From Enoplosus armatus (Eukaryota; Chordata; Actinopteri; Centrarchiformes; Enoplosidae): 64,000 nt of DNA. Of the stretch, positions 39,751-49,719 are shown one piece after another. The stretch spans positions 25,634,629 to 25,698,628 of the forward strand of contig NC_092185.1 of NCBI RefSeq assembly GCF_043641665.1, written 5' to 3'. Position 1 is the first letter of the stretch, and the number at the start of each line of letters is the position of its first letter. The notes below the pieces were generated by a model that was given only the letters and a program-made list of their open reading frames with translations, searched no databases and was not told where the DNA came from. Made by a program: the position numbers and the translations under genes.

Positions 39751-42700
39751 AAACCTATCCAGGTTGTAGAGGGTGTGCGACTTTCTAACGATGGTCTCCA
39801 CTCCGAACTCCTGGGCCATCTTGATGATGGCCCCATCTCTCTCCTTCCCATAAGGCTCGGGGTCACATTCAAACGTCAGCCTGGTCACTTTCCACTCCTG
39901 CAGCGAGGCAGAGGAAGAAACGCCAAAACCAAGAGAGAGAGAGAGAGACACAGCAAAACAAAAAGAATGAGGGACTGGCAAAAAAGAATTTGCTAGCAAG
40001 GCAGCAAGACTGTGCAGTGGGGCTGAGTGGTCCAACTAATGCAAGCCAACCATGCAACCAAACCAGGCCACAGCTGTAAAACACGTTCATACAAGCTGCC
40101 GTTTTGAACACAGTAATAAAAAACAGTTTGGACAGGCAGGGAGATGGATTACTTTCTCACCTGTAGTTCGGTTCATTTGGTCCAGAAAACAGCAACATTA
40201 AATACACTCCGACATCCTTTAGTTTTAGTCTGTTTAATTACACTGACTTGAATGAGCCCAGCACAGTAAACAGGCCCCGGATTCCACTTGGAAGTAGGCC
40301 TGGACCCTCCTCCTCAAGTGAGACTGACAGCTTTAACCACCCAGCCCAAACAAACCAAACGGTCATATGTCTATGAAAAAAAGATGCATTTGTTTTTGCA
40401 GGGAACTAGTCTTCTAAGGGCTGGTTAGGAAGTCTGGGAGGAGAGCTAGGACAGTATCCAGACCCTCTTTTATCTGTTTTAATTGATTGAGCATGAAAGG
40501 GCCACAGAGAGTTGAAAAACCTCATTTATGAATAAAAAATAAATAAAATCATTTATGTTTTCATCCCAATCGAGCTCTACAGAGGAACAGTTAACTCTCT
40601 GGTATGACGCCGTTAGTTGGCAGAGCTACTGTAGCTGACCCTGTGTGTTGGTTGGAATGAAAACCTACATACTATTGGGTTTTCATAGCACATAATGGAA
40701 AACCAGCAGTGTGTTATGCAACGGCTGTTATATAGAGACGGTGAGAATCTCAAGTGCTCCTCCTCCCTGCCTGGAACCAATTCCCCGCAGGGAAGCTCTT
40801 CATAAATGTTAACACCGTCTGCAGCTGCTCGAATATGGTTCAGTGTGATCATGCAAACTATGACATCCTCCAAAGTACTATACTACTACTACTTTCATCA
40901 ATCAGATAACTGTGTGCTCAGACACAAAAAACACAATCACCATGGCTGTATTCGGTACCGCCTACTACATATTACTGACAAAAGCAGTATGCAGTTTGCA
41001 CTACAGTATGCTGTGTGCCCAGCCAGGCTCAGCCGGTTCATGCAGGTATTCTGCTCCTGCCTTACGAACAAATTTGGCCTTGTAGATCCAATATAAGTAA
41101 GCGTAAAATATTACATTTTGAAGTTTTTATTCTCTAAATATGGTTAACATTCCAAGCTGGTCTAACCCGTGTTGTGTGGTTATTTGGGGTCGGGAACCTT
41201 TGATGTTTGTATGGTGTAAGTTTTGGTTCCTGACAAGACACAGAGAGGACAGGTGGTGGTGGGGCAGGAATATAGACCTTCAAAAGCCTTGGGAAAACAT
41301 CAGTAGGCTGCCCTCGGACTACAAACAATCTGGAGTTGAGCTTCTTCAGACTGCTGTCCAGGTCCTCCAGAGATTCCAGCAGAAACCTGCGCAGGAGACA
41401 CACATAGCGACAACGTTTTAACCATTTTCTGACATGACGTTTAAAGTTATAGACAAAACAATTAATTGAAAAAAGAAATAAAAAAAATGTTGACAGCTGA
41501 ATCAATGATGAAACTAATTGTTATTTGCAGACCTAAACTGCTTCACAATAAAAGCCTCACAATGGTTGGCTGGTGGAATGCTGTATGGAGTGAGTTTTAT
41601 ACCCGGAGCTGTTGATGGAGATAGTGAGTGTGTGGTTGAGATTAGAAAAAAACGCAATGATGATGATAATTGATAATGAGATCAGCCCTGAGGTATGGTA
41701 GTACTGTATGAACCATCCCAGCCCTGGCAGGCTGGTCAGATAATCCTGCAAGTCGAGGTTCTGGGTAAAGGTCTGCAAGCTTCCATCTTACTAAAAAGTA
41801 CTTCAGTTAAGTTACATTTATTTTCTCTTCTGCATTTGACCTCTCCCAAGTATTTAAGAGCAGTGGGCCGCCACAACAAAGTGCAATTAATAATCAGAAC
41901 CTTCAGCAAGACGCTGAATCCCTACCAGCTTCAGGGGCATACTACGGTGAAATATATGTCAATATTTTGACTAGCCAGCCTTTAAACAACACCTTTAGAT
42001 GATTTCAACCAACCAGCACAAATGTTCTTGAATTCAACATTATTCGGCAACACTGAAATCATCAGTGCATATGTGTGTGTGTGTCAAGCCGCAAGTATGT
42101 AAATAAACATGTAGTTTAACAAATGTAAGTCCATTATTAGCTGTATTTAAGCTCTCAATTCACCCATCAACCCTTTGGGGGAAAAAAAGTTCCAGTACAT
42201 AAAGCCCTAAATGCATAAACACATTTCTTCATTTCAAGCTTTAGTTGCGGATTCATTTGTTGTGTTCACAGTAGAGCTGCACAATTAATCAAATATGAAT
42301 CTTGATCACGATTTTGGCCTCACACAATTAAATGAACATGATCGACCGGGATATTTACGTTAACAATTTTGCGCCCTGCTCATAGAAAACTCTGCTGCAT
42401 ATCAAATCAAGCGCTTCCTGAACTGACAGCCAGCCACCGTGGAGCAATCAAGATGTTTTGGCTTCACTTTCGGGGGCAGTCTCGCATTGGCCAGACCTCC
42501 CATCTCCACACTTTGCTTCTGGGGAGCTGTCATGCTCACTCTGCAGCAGCAGCAGCAGCCTGTGCAAAAATGTCCTGGAGGTTGCGGCTGCAGTCCAGAG
42601 TCGCTAACGTTACCTCACTGAATCCCTGTCCATGGCGTTGTGTTGACGATACAACAAGGCCCGATTTTTAGAGGTTTGTCATCAAAATAATGTATTACAG

Positions 42701-44591
42701 GAAACAGGGGATTTTTGCACAAAATTGGGCATGCTTTTAATAATCATGATACATATCAAGAGCACTGGCCCCACTGACCCAGTCTGTAACGCAGTCTTGT
42801 CAACTGAGCAACTGTAATTGTGTGTGTGTGTGCATCATTGTCATCTATGTCCAGCTTAACCATCAAACTATCCCCGCTTAAGTACACTCAAGACTTAAGT
42901 ACAGTCTGACCAGCTAATGGACAATGGCAATCGGCAAGACCACTGTGACCACCCATGTCCAGCTATGACCAGTTTAACCAGCAATCCTGCCCAGCTAAAG
43001 TGTCCAAAACCCCCCTCTAAACCAACAAACCAGCCCAGCCTGAGAATGACCAGGCTGGTCAGGTACCAGCATACACCAGCAAAAACCAATGTTAGCTTAA
43101 ACCAGCACCAGCAAAAAAAAACACCAACATAGGCCGGTCACCAGCAAAACCAGCACAAATGTTAACTTAAACCAGCACCAGAAAAACAACACCAACATAG
43201 GCCGGTCACCAGCACAAATGTTAGCTTAAACCAGCACCAGAAAAACAACACCAACATAGGCCGGTCACCAGCAAAACCAGCACAAATGTTAGCTTAAACC
43301 AGCACCAGCAAAAAAACAACACCAACATAGGCCGGTCACCAGCAAAACCAGCACAAATGTTAGCTTAAACCAGCACCAGCAAAAAATAACACCAACATAG
43401 GCCGGTCACCAGCAAAACCAGCGAAACCAGGCCAACTATCGGTAAAACAAATACATATTTATCTGATTATTCTTGATTTCAATCTCATTTCTGTCACATA
43501 ATGTCACGTTATGCTCAAGAGTTACAGCTGAACTTGGGGTTTTTTTTGTGGTCAGTAAATAGCATACAGTGTATGCCATCCATGTTGGTAACTGAACGTA
43601 AACTAGCGTATTAACGTTAGCCGTTATTATGTTATTAACGTCAGTCATTTACCCTGACATAACTATCACTAACGTTACTAAGAGACGTGAACACTTGATT
43701 GAAATACACCGTCATCCATGTGCATTAGGGAACGTTAATGTCACGGCTTACATAACAGCTTTCACTTTTACTCGAGACTCTTTTCATGTTTACAGCAATA
43801 CGCATTCAACCCAATCTGTTCAGTGACGTTTCGCTTGTCGGCGGCAAAGGCAACTTAACGTTAAAACACAGCAAAACACTCCACGTACTTCATGAATTCC
43901 AAACTACATACTGCGTCATTCGGTGTGTACAGAAAAAAAAAATGTCGTTATTAAACAGTGATTACCATAACCCTTTTACACTTCCTTCCACCAAACATCC
44001 GTGACACAAGTTGGGAGATTGTCAACATTGTAGAACTGTTCTTCCTGTATGTAAATTAGCATAGTTTTGCATTATTATATTATTGTAATAGTTGCTAAGC
44101 AGTTTGCGTGTATGCCGAACATAACAGCGGACAGTACTGATTCGATAAATAAGAGATAATCTTCTAGGTTGGGATACTTTGCCCATATGCGTGGATAACA
44201 TTAAATTGTCCTTTTCCTCTACGGTGCTTGGCACGGCGCTCTCTCCATTTTAAGCTAGCGTTAGCGAACTGACGTGGAGCGGAGGGCCCAAGCCTAAACT
44301 CTAAACGCTGCACATTTATAAGGCAATGAATCACACAAATGGCGACCTGATAGAACGCGTTCACACAATACGTTATGTTCAACCAACGTTTAGTGGAACT
44401 TAAACGTGTCACAGATAAAGTTAAGTAGCAAACCTCCATCGGTTGATTCCCACGTTAGCGGCACCAGCAAACCACGGGTCTAGGATATAAACACAGCGCA
44501 CTGTGTCCGCTCCATTGAGGGCCTCCTGCAACGCCGGATTATCGTGCAACCGCAGACCTTTGCGAAACCAGTGTACTGAATTCACCACCAT
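33632..44591 (-). CDS. cry2: cry2: vertebrate-type cryptochrome
   Basis: Twelve coding exons in transcript order: 44591-44434, 41386-41278, 39897-39755, 38621-38437, 38241-38153, 37510-37370, 37268-37143, 35774-35589, 35443-35292, 35168-34966, 34378-34298, 34164-33632. Phases all agree, giving 701 aa. Animal cryptochromes of this class repress CLOCK-BMAL1 in the nucleus. Seen: N-terminal photolyase fold ([20 protein letters not shown]), the [11 protein letters not shown] helix, and the FAD-binding core ([76 protein letters not shown]). The core ends near residue 497, then GLSLLASVPT as in CRY2 (GLCLLASVP). The tail of about 204 aa is Ser/Pro-rich then very acidic, longer than in mammals. CRY1-type is less likely, given the tail start and the mapk8ip1 neighbour. 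Confidence 0.92.
34755..34955 (-). mobile_element. LINE reverse-transcriptase fragment in a cry2 intron
   Basis: The minus strand encodes [18 protein letters not shown], then (after a frame break) [15 protein letters not shown] and [11 protein letters not shown]. These are the conserved A-F-D-T-V and [10 protein letters not shown] blocks of non-LTR reverse transcriptases. It is a short dead fragment just upstream of exon 11, in the same orientation as cry2. Confidence 0.85.
36288..36720. mobile_element. MITE-like dispersed repeat (aaaggggacctattatg)
   Basis: It opens with 'taaaggggacctattatgt', a hallmark of an abundant teleost non-autonomous element, and includes 'cagactgctctgaacgctcc' and 'agctttttcaaccgccgggt'. 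The right end was not located and no coding sequence is present. It lies in a cry2 intron. Confidence 0.5.
38662..38695. repeat. (CA)n microsatellite
   Basis: Pure CA run about 40 bases from a cry2 exon border. Confidence 0.95.
39698..39747. repeat. (GT)25 microsatellite
   Basis: Pure GT run ending 7 bases from the donor of the cry2 exon at 39755-39897. Confidence 0.95.
42270..42760. mobile_element. dispersed DNA element fragment (agctgcacaattaatc)
   Basis: 'tagagctgcacaattaatca', 'cttgatcacgattttggcct' and 'aatgaacatgatcgaccggg' are the words of a widespread teleost repeat with an agctgcac end. The right side ends with 'gcatgcttttaataatcatg'. The limits are approximate. It sits in cry2 intron 1. 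Confidence 0.45.
42905..43440. repeat. ACCAGC-based minisatellite in cry2 intron 1
   Basis: Five near-identical higher-order units of 59-71 bases, each with 'cataggccggtcaccagc' (at 43129, 43197, 43256, 43327 and 43397) and 'gttagcttaaaccagcacca'. They are preceded by a degenerate zone of 'gaccagc/accagc' words from about 42905. Confidence 0.9.
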
Positions 44592-44796
44592 GATTACTTC
44601 TTATTCCATCATTAGAGAAAACATCCAGAGTGATCGGTCGAAATTAAGCCCCAAAACGCACTGATTTAAAGGCAAAAGCAGTCACAGTTTTGGAGACTCC
44701 CAAGAAACTTCACTGGTTGTCAAATGAAAGCCAACACTAGGTGGGCGTGGACAGTGCGCTGTGTTGTTAGATGTTATTATCCCCGTATCTGCCCGC

Positions 44797-44960
44797 TGAT
44801 TGGGGCAGATGGTAAGACGTCAGCATGAATTACAAAACGGAAGAACTCTGATTGGTCGGTTAGCAAACGGCAGAGAGCTGTGGTAAGGAACTGCGTCACG
44901 TTTCCGATTGGGAGCAGTGTCATGGTCCGCCTGATATAGAATCAAAACAGAACGTGATAA
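44797..44960 (-). promoter_or_regulatory. cry2: cry2 promoter: three CCAAT boxes and two E'-box-like motifs
   Basis: ATTGG lies at 44799, 44851 and 44907 (spacing 52 and 56). CACGTT lies at 44897 and its complement AACGTG at 44951. CACGTT is the E'-box known from vertebrate clock genes, so CLOCK-BMAL1 feedback control is plausible. The block lies 200-370 bases upstream of the cry2 ATG. All functions here are inferred from motifs. Confidence 0.4.
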
Positions 44961-45375
44961 TCTCAGTTTTTCACAGGGTGCATATTTATTGAAAGCAACA
45001 CGTACATTATAGATTCAGAAAGCTGGGGTTAGAGCTTCTAACCCCTTTTTTATTTAGCTCAATTCTTGCACCACCATGAACAAAATACCTGCAGTAGGCT
45101 ATGGAAATTGATATAAAACATAGAAAAACTGGAATTGCACAAATTATATTCCCTACGTCTTCTAATTTCCAAACAGATACAATGTAGGTGGCTCAAATAC
45201 ACACCTGGGTCTGTTTGATGTCAACGTATTAATCATCATAACGCATCAGTGTATCATTAATGGCATTCTCATTTACCAACTGGGATCATCTAACATATTT
45301 TAGTGTTTGAAAACCACCAGGGAAAAAAAAACAAAACTTTTTTCACATTGAACACGCCTCAGGCTTCCTTGCTCT

Positions 45376-45420
45376 CAGCTGTTCCTACTTAGCCATCAAT
45401 TAACACGCCCTTTAAAAGAA
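45376..45420 (+). promoter_or_regulatory. promoter module of secreted GSY-rich gene, copy 1
   Basis: CAGCTGTTcCTACTtAGCcATCAATT followed by a TATA-like ctttaaaag at about 45409. The same order of blocks occurs upstream of copies 2 and 3. In this copy the E-box to TATA distance is about 34 bases versus about 45 in the others. Confidence 0.6.
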
Positions 45421-45732
45421 GCTTTTGAGGCGTGTGAAGACGTTGCAGAGCTGCACATGGTCCAGTAGTAGGTGTGGAGTGTGTTGGGTTTTTTTTTTTG
45501 TTTTGTTGGGCTGGCTTTCTTTGTAACTTATTGTTTGTGTTACTTAATTGTCAGGTGTCGCTATTGTCTGTGCTTTTGCTCCTGCAGTTTCCTTGGGAGA
45601 AATCAGAGTGGACGTCCTGAATTTAGCCACTTGCGAAACCGAAGTGATGTAAGTAAGGTGACTGACTTGGCCTAAAATTTGTGTATTTTTTTTTTTTTTT
45701 TTACTTAACCTAAAGGGAAATGTGTCTGCAGG

Positions 45733-46563
45733 ATGTTGTGGATTTCATATCTGCTGATTGGAAGCATAACCTGTAGTCCCATACAAAAAGGTAAGACGGC
45801 GTGCCTGGCTCAAGACTGCTTATTACAATTTTGAAATGGATAAATTACTAACACTTTCTTTACTCCAGACTATGGGTCAGAATCTGTTGCTCCGGCAGCC
45901 ACGAGCTTCATGGCACAGGAAGTCCCTCCTTTCCTTTGGCGTTGGCAAACAGGGATGAGTTCTGACCCGGGCAGCAGCTCCCCTCTGCCAGGTCTACCCA
46001 ACCCCAGCTATGGCGAAGCTACTGAACAACTTGCTCCTCAAGATGCCCTCTCCAGTGCCGGCCCTGGCAGTTACAGCAGCTCTCCTGATGTTTATAGCAG
46101 CAGTACCAACATGGCTGTGGGTAATGGGTTTGCCAGTGGCTACGCTAGCAGCCCTGAGGTCAGAGAATATGAGGTAGCTTATGCAGCTCCTCCCTCTACT
46201 GGGTATGGCAGCAGTGCTCCAGGCGGCAGCTACGGCGGTGGCTACGGTAGCTCAGCTAGTGCTTATGCAGGGGACGGCTCTTCCGGGTTTGTCGCGGCCC
46301 CTCGAGACGAGAACTGGAGCTCCGGACCCGCCAACGGCTACGGTGACGAAAACCCTGAGCCGGTCTTCAGTGACGTGTCTGATCTGGAGCCAGTCTACTC
46401 CTTCAGCTCTCGTTCAAGCTACCAGCGAGGAAGAGCAGCGTTTGCGCAAACCCGCTACACCCCAGGAGAGCCGGTTCCCCTGCGCGGGCCAGTAGCCAGA
46501 CGCACCGGCAAGACTTCCCCGCCAAGCAGTCCTGCTAAAGCTGCACCCAAAGGTGGCTTCTGA
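45733..46563 (+). CDS. secreted Gly/Ser/Tyr-rich protein, tandem copy 1 (unknown family)
   Basis: Coding exons 45733-45790 and 45869-46563 (250 aa). An upstream 5' UTR exon ends at 45648, and a 3' UTR intron (46576-46661) starts 12 bases after the TGA, with AATAAA at 46717. The start MLWISYLLIGSITC is a plausible signal peptide. The mature part is low-complexity: 'GPGSYSSSP', 'GYGSSAPGGSYGGGYGSS', then a more ordered C-terminal block (ENPEPVFSDVSDLEPVYSFS, YQRGRAAFAQTRYTPGEPVP) and a basic end 'ARRTGKTSPPSSPAKAAPKGGF'-like. No catalytic domain or cysteines are seen in the mature part. A secreted matrix or envelope component is a guess. This copy lacks the exon-2 ATG used by copies 2 and 3. 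Confidence 0.8.
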
Positions 46564-46716
46564 AGACCTTTTCTGGTGAGGCACAACTCACTCAATATCT
46601 ACTATAATCTCTGTATCTGCCGTTTGCTCACAATTGACTTGCTCTTGTCTTTGCCTTGCAGGTCTCCATGTGTTTTGAGATGCATCATTGTTGCCTAGGG
46701 ATCATGACCAGATACC

Positions 46717-46722
46717 AATAAA
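46717..46722 (+). promoter_or_regulatory. poly(A) signal, copy 1
   Basis: AATAAA in the final non-coding exon (starts 46662). Confidence 0.7.
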
Positions 46723-46739
46723 CTGGCTTTCACAAAGTC

Positions 46740-48360
46740 TTGTCTTGTACTAAAGTATTGACCACTTGGCTGTAGTTGGGTTGAAGGGTGGGTATTTACA
46801 TACACAGTGAAGGGTGTGAAAATGAGTTTAAAGTATTGTAGGGTAAGAACATTAGCGCAGCCTGAGCGCTCACAATCTCGGCTCACCTCAAACCACCCAG
46901 CTTTTCCATCTACGGCTGTCTAGCATTAGCAAAGGCCCTTTTCCAGAGCCAATAGCCACACTCAAGTTGGCACAGCCCAGGCAGGGTCCTAAGTCCTCCA
47001 TCCTTCATCACACTGTGCCTAACTTCATTACATTTTAATTGTTTTCAGATCTGAAACATGTGACTAACAGTTTGAACAAAGTTGTCTTGGTACTTTTTTC
47101 TAGTTATTCTTAATGCTTAAGTTACTTCAGTTATATTTTTTTTTCTTCAAAAATCCCATTTACATTGACTTCCCTGAACAATACCAAGCCAGGAGGATCA
47201 GATCAACATTTTCTTATAGCTGTTAACTGGCTACCAGCAACACTGTTAAGCCTTCAATTTCACAGGTCAAGTACATCCTAGCACATTTGTTTTAGAATGG
47301 GGGGGGGAAAAAAAATCTTATGATTGCATTTACACTGTCTCAGAAAAGCTTGGTTTAGTACAATTCGAGAGTAGTTTGCCCCCCAGGTTGTCACAATGTC
47401 CAACGTGGCGGTTGGCTTTATCTGGGCGGAGCTAGTGTCCACTTGGTTCACGCACATTCACCAATAAAGTACTTACCAGATGAGTTGTGGTCTCTGTCAG
47501 ATGTGAAGGTAAACCAACTCTTCTAGGCATCACAGGTGCTAAATCCTTCCATAATGCAATGGAACTAACCTATACAATGCAAACATAGTATTGTACAAAG
47601 CAAAAATATAAAGGAACCATGGTGACTATAAGATTAAAACCTTCCCAAATGTAGCATGCAGTTGCTCTGTTTAGGCCGCTGTTACGTGGATAGGAGAGCC
47701 TGTTCTCCCCAAGAAAAAAAAAATGACCATCAGTCTTCATCAAATGGCCAAGAACTGGGGAAGATATCAAATGCCTAAATAAATATACATATTTGTATGT
47801 TTTTATGTGCCCTTACTGACATTAAATGAAAAACATCTGTTAAAAGGACAATTATTCAGCTTTTTGTCTTTAATTAATTTTCCACGCATCGCAAGAAGAC
47901 AAAGCGGTGTTTTGCATTTCAGTGTCGTCCCGCAGAGAGCAGCACAGACCTGCCGCTACTAAACGCAAAGCGTTGCCATCGGTTTTCATAAGGAGGCACA
48001 CGAGGGGAGTTTTTTTTTCTTTCTTCCTTTTGTTGAAATGGAAACACCTAGTCAATGCCAAAATGACAAAAAAAAAAAAAAACTGGTCAGCTGATCAATC
48101 ACAGCTTCGGGGTGGAACCCGCCACACCCATTTCACACAAATGCGGGAGTTCGATGGCGTGTTTGGATTCCTTTTTGATCTGAATAAGCTCCGTAAAACG
48201 GAAGACACTGAGGTCGGTGAGGGTTCAAGTGTTGAGAGCAGCCGGCGGTACGGGATCCTCCACGCCTCATGGCAAAGACAGCCTTCACGGTGCCCATGTG
48301 GGTCCATCGTTTCCTACTTAACAAGGTCAATTAACCGCTCCCTGGCATCCTTTTTTTCAC
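46740..48360. other. spacer between copies 1 and 2
   Basis: No gene is recognised. It carries a weak (G)8A8 stretch at 47300 and A-runs. It is mostly unique to this spacer, with no long match to the spacer before copy 3 noted by eye. Confidence 0.5.
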
Positions 48361-48415
48361 CAGCTGTTACTACTGAGCAATCAATTCCCTCACCATTGAG
48401 AATCATTTAAAAGCA
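48361..48415 (+). promoter_or_regulatory. promoter module of secreted GSY-rich gene, copy 2
   Basis: CAGCTGTTACTACTGAGCAA-TCAATTCCC, then TATA-like tttaaaagcagctcttg at 48406. About 40 bases further upstream is GGTCAATTAACC, also present before copy 3. It is closely similar to copy 3 (52143). Confidence 0.65.
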
Positions 48416-48650
48416 GCTCTTGGATACAAAGACGCCACAGAGGGGCTCCTATTGGGACAGATCTGCAGTGGTTGGGTTTTTTTTTTACGCAGGTATGAAT
48501 TGGGTTTTGCTTGATGTACAATGCTTTACTTGTCATTGTGGGTGCAATGCTCACTGCTAACCACAGCTTTTTGTATTTGTGCAGTTTCTTAGGGAGCAGG
48601 ACAGAACAACTTTGACTCTATCCAGAACTGAGCCACTTAATTGCAGCAGA

Positions 48651-49549
48651 ATGAGGTGAGTAAATGACTCTCTAAACTATTACGTTTGAAAGCCCTGTGA
48701 CCTAAAACCAAAATGTGTCTGCAGGATGTTGTGGATTTCATGCCTGCTGATTGGAAGCGTCACCTGTGGCCCTGTGGGAAAGGGTAAGATGTATTGTTTT
48801 TAATCAAAATAACTGAAATTTCCAGTTGAAGGCTCCTTTTTTAAATGGAATCTTATTTCTCCTCAGAATATGGATCGAACGGTGGTGACACAAGCTTCAT
48901 GCGGCAACCATTTCCTTCTGTTTCTTGGTTCCGTGGGGTAGGGGTGAGTTCTGACCCGGGCAGCAGCTCCTCTCTGCCAGGTCTACCCTACCCGAGCTAT
49001 GACAAAGCTACTGAACAACTTGCTCCTCAAGGTGCCCTCTCCAGTGCCGGCCCTGGCAGTTACAGCAACTCTCCTGGTGTTTACAGCAGCCCCAACATGG
49101 CTCCGGGTAATGGGTTTGCCAGTGGCTACGCTAGCAGCCCTGAGGTCAGAGAATATGGGGTAGGTTATGCAGCTCCTCCCTCTACTGGGTATGGCAGCAG
49201 TGCTCCAGGCGGCAGCTACGGCGGTGGCTACGGTAGCTCAGCCAGTGCTTATGCAGGGGACGGCTCTTCCGGGTTTGTCGCGGCCCCTCGAGACGAGAAC
49301 TGGAGCTCCGGATCCGCCAACGGCTACGGTGACGAAAACCCTGAGCCGGTCTTCAGTGACGTGTCTGATCTGGAGCCAGTCTACTCCTTCAGCTCTCGTT
49401 CAAGCTACCAGCGAGGAAGAGCAAAGTTTGCGCAAACCCGCTACACCCCAGGAGAGCCGGTTCCCCTGCGCGGGCCAGTATCCAGACGCACCGGCAAAAC
49501 TTCCCCGCCAAGCAGTCCTGCTAAAGCTGCACCCAAAGGTGGCTTCTGA
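48651..49549 (+). CDS. secreted Gly/Ser/Tyr-rich protein, tandem copy 2 (unknown family)
   Basis: Coding exons 48651-48655, 48725-48783 and 48867-49549 (248 aa). 5' UTR sequence runs from about 48430 with an intron 48493-48584. A 3' UTR intron is at 49562-49639 and AATAAA at 49698. The N-terminus MRMLWISCLLIGSVTCG is signal-peptide-like. The main exon is nearly the same as in copies 1 and 3 from SSDPGSSS onwards; differences include K in 'RGRAKFAQ' (A in copy 1, V in copy 3). Both possible ATGs (exon 2, and ATG-TTG-TGG in exon 3) are intact, so it may represent the ancestral state. Function is unknown. Confidence 0.8.
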
Positions 49550-49697
49550 AGACCTTTTCTGGTGAGGCACAACTCTCTCAATATCTACTATAATCTCTGT
49601 ATCTGCCTACATTGACTTGCTCTTGTCTTTACATTGCAGGTCTCCATGTCCCAGATGGGTCATTGCTGAACCTAACTACATGATCTGATCTGATGTC

Positions 49698-49703
49698 AAT
49701 AAA
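49698..49703 (+). promoter_or_regulatory. poly(A) signal, copy 2
   Basis: AATAAA in the last non-coding exon (starts 49640). Confidence 0.7.
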
Positions 49704-49719
49704 TGGCTTTGATTTAAAA

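Noticed and set aside
43081..43440. CRISPR-like array
   Set aside because: The repeats are contiguous with no unique spacers; this is a eukaryotic minisatellite.
46181..46495. Second 104-codon open frame inside the main exon of the secreted protein, also at 49167 and 52926
   Set aside because: It is the +1 frame of a nearly identical coding exon; its conservation follows from the real frame, and it has alanine/valine-rich shadow composition.
47907..48410. 167-codon plus-strand ORF before copy 2
   Set aside because: No recognisable domain, no splice-site support, and it runs into the promoter module of copy 2.
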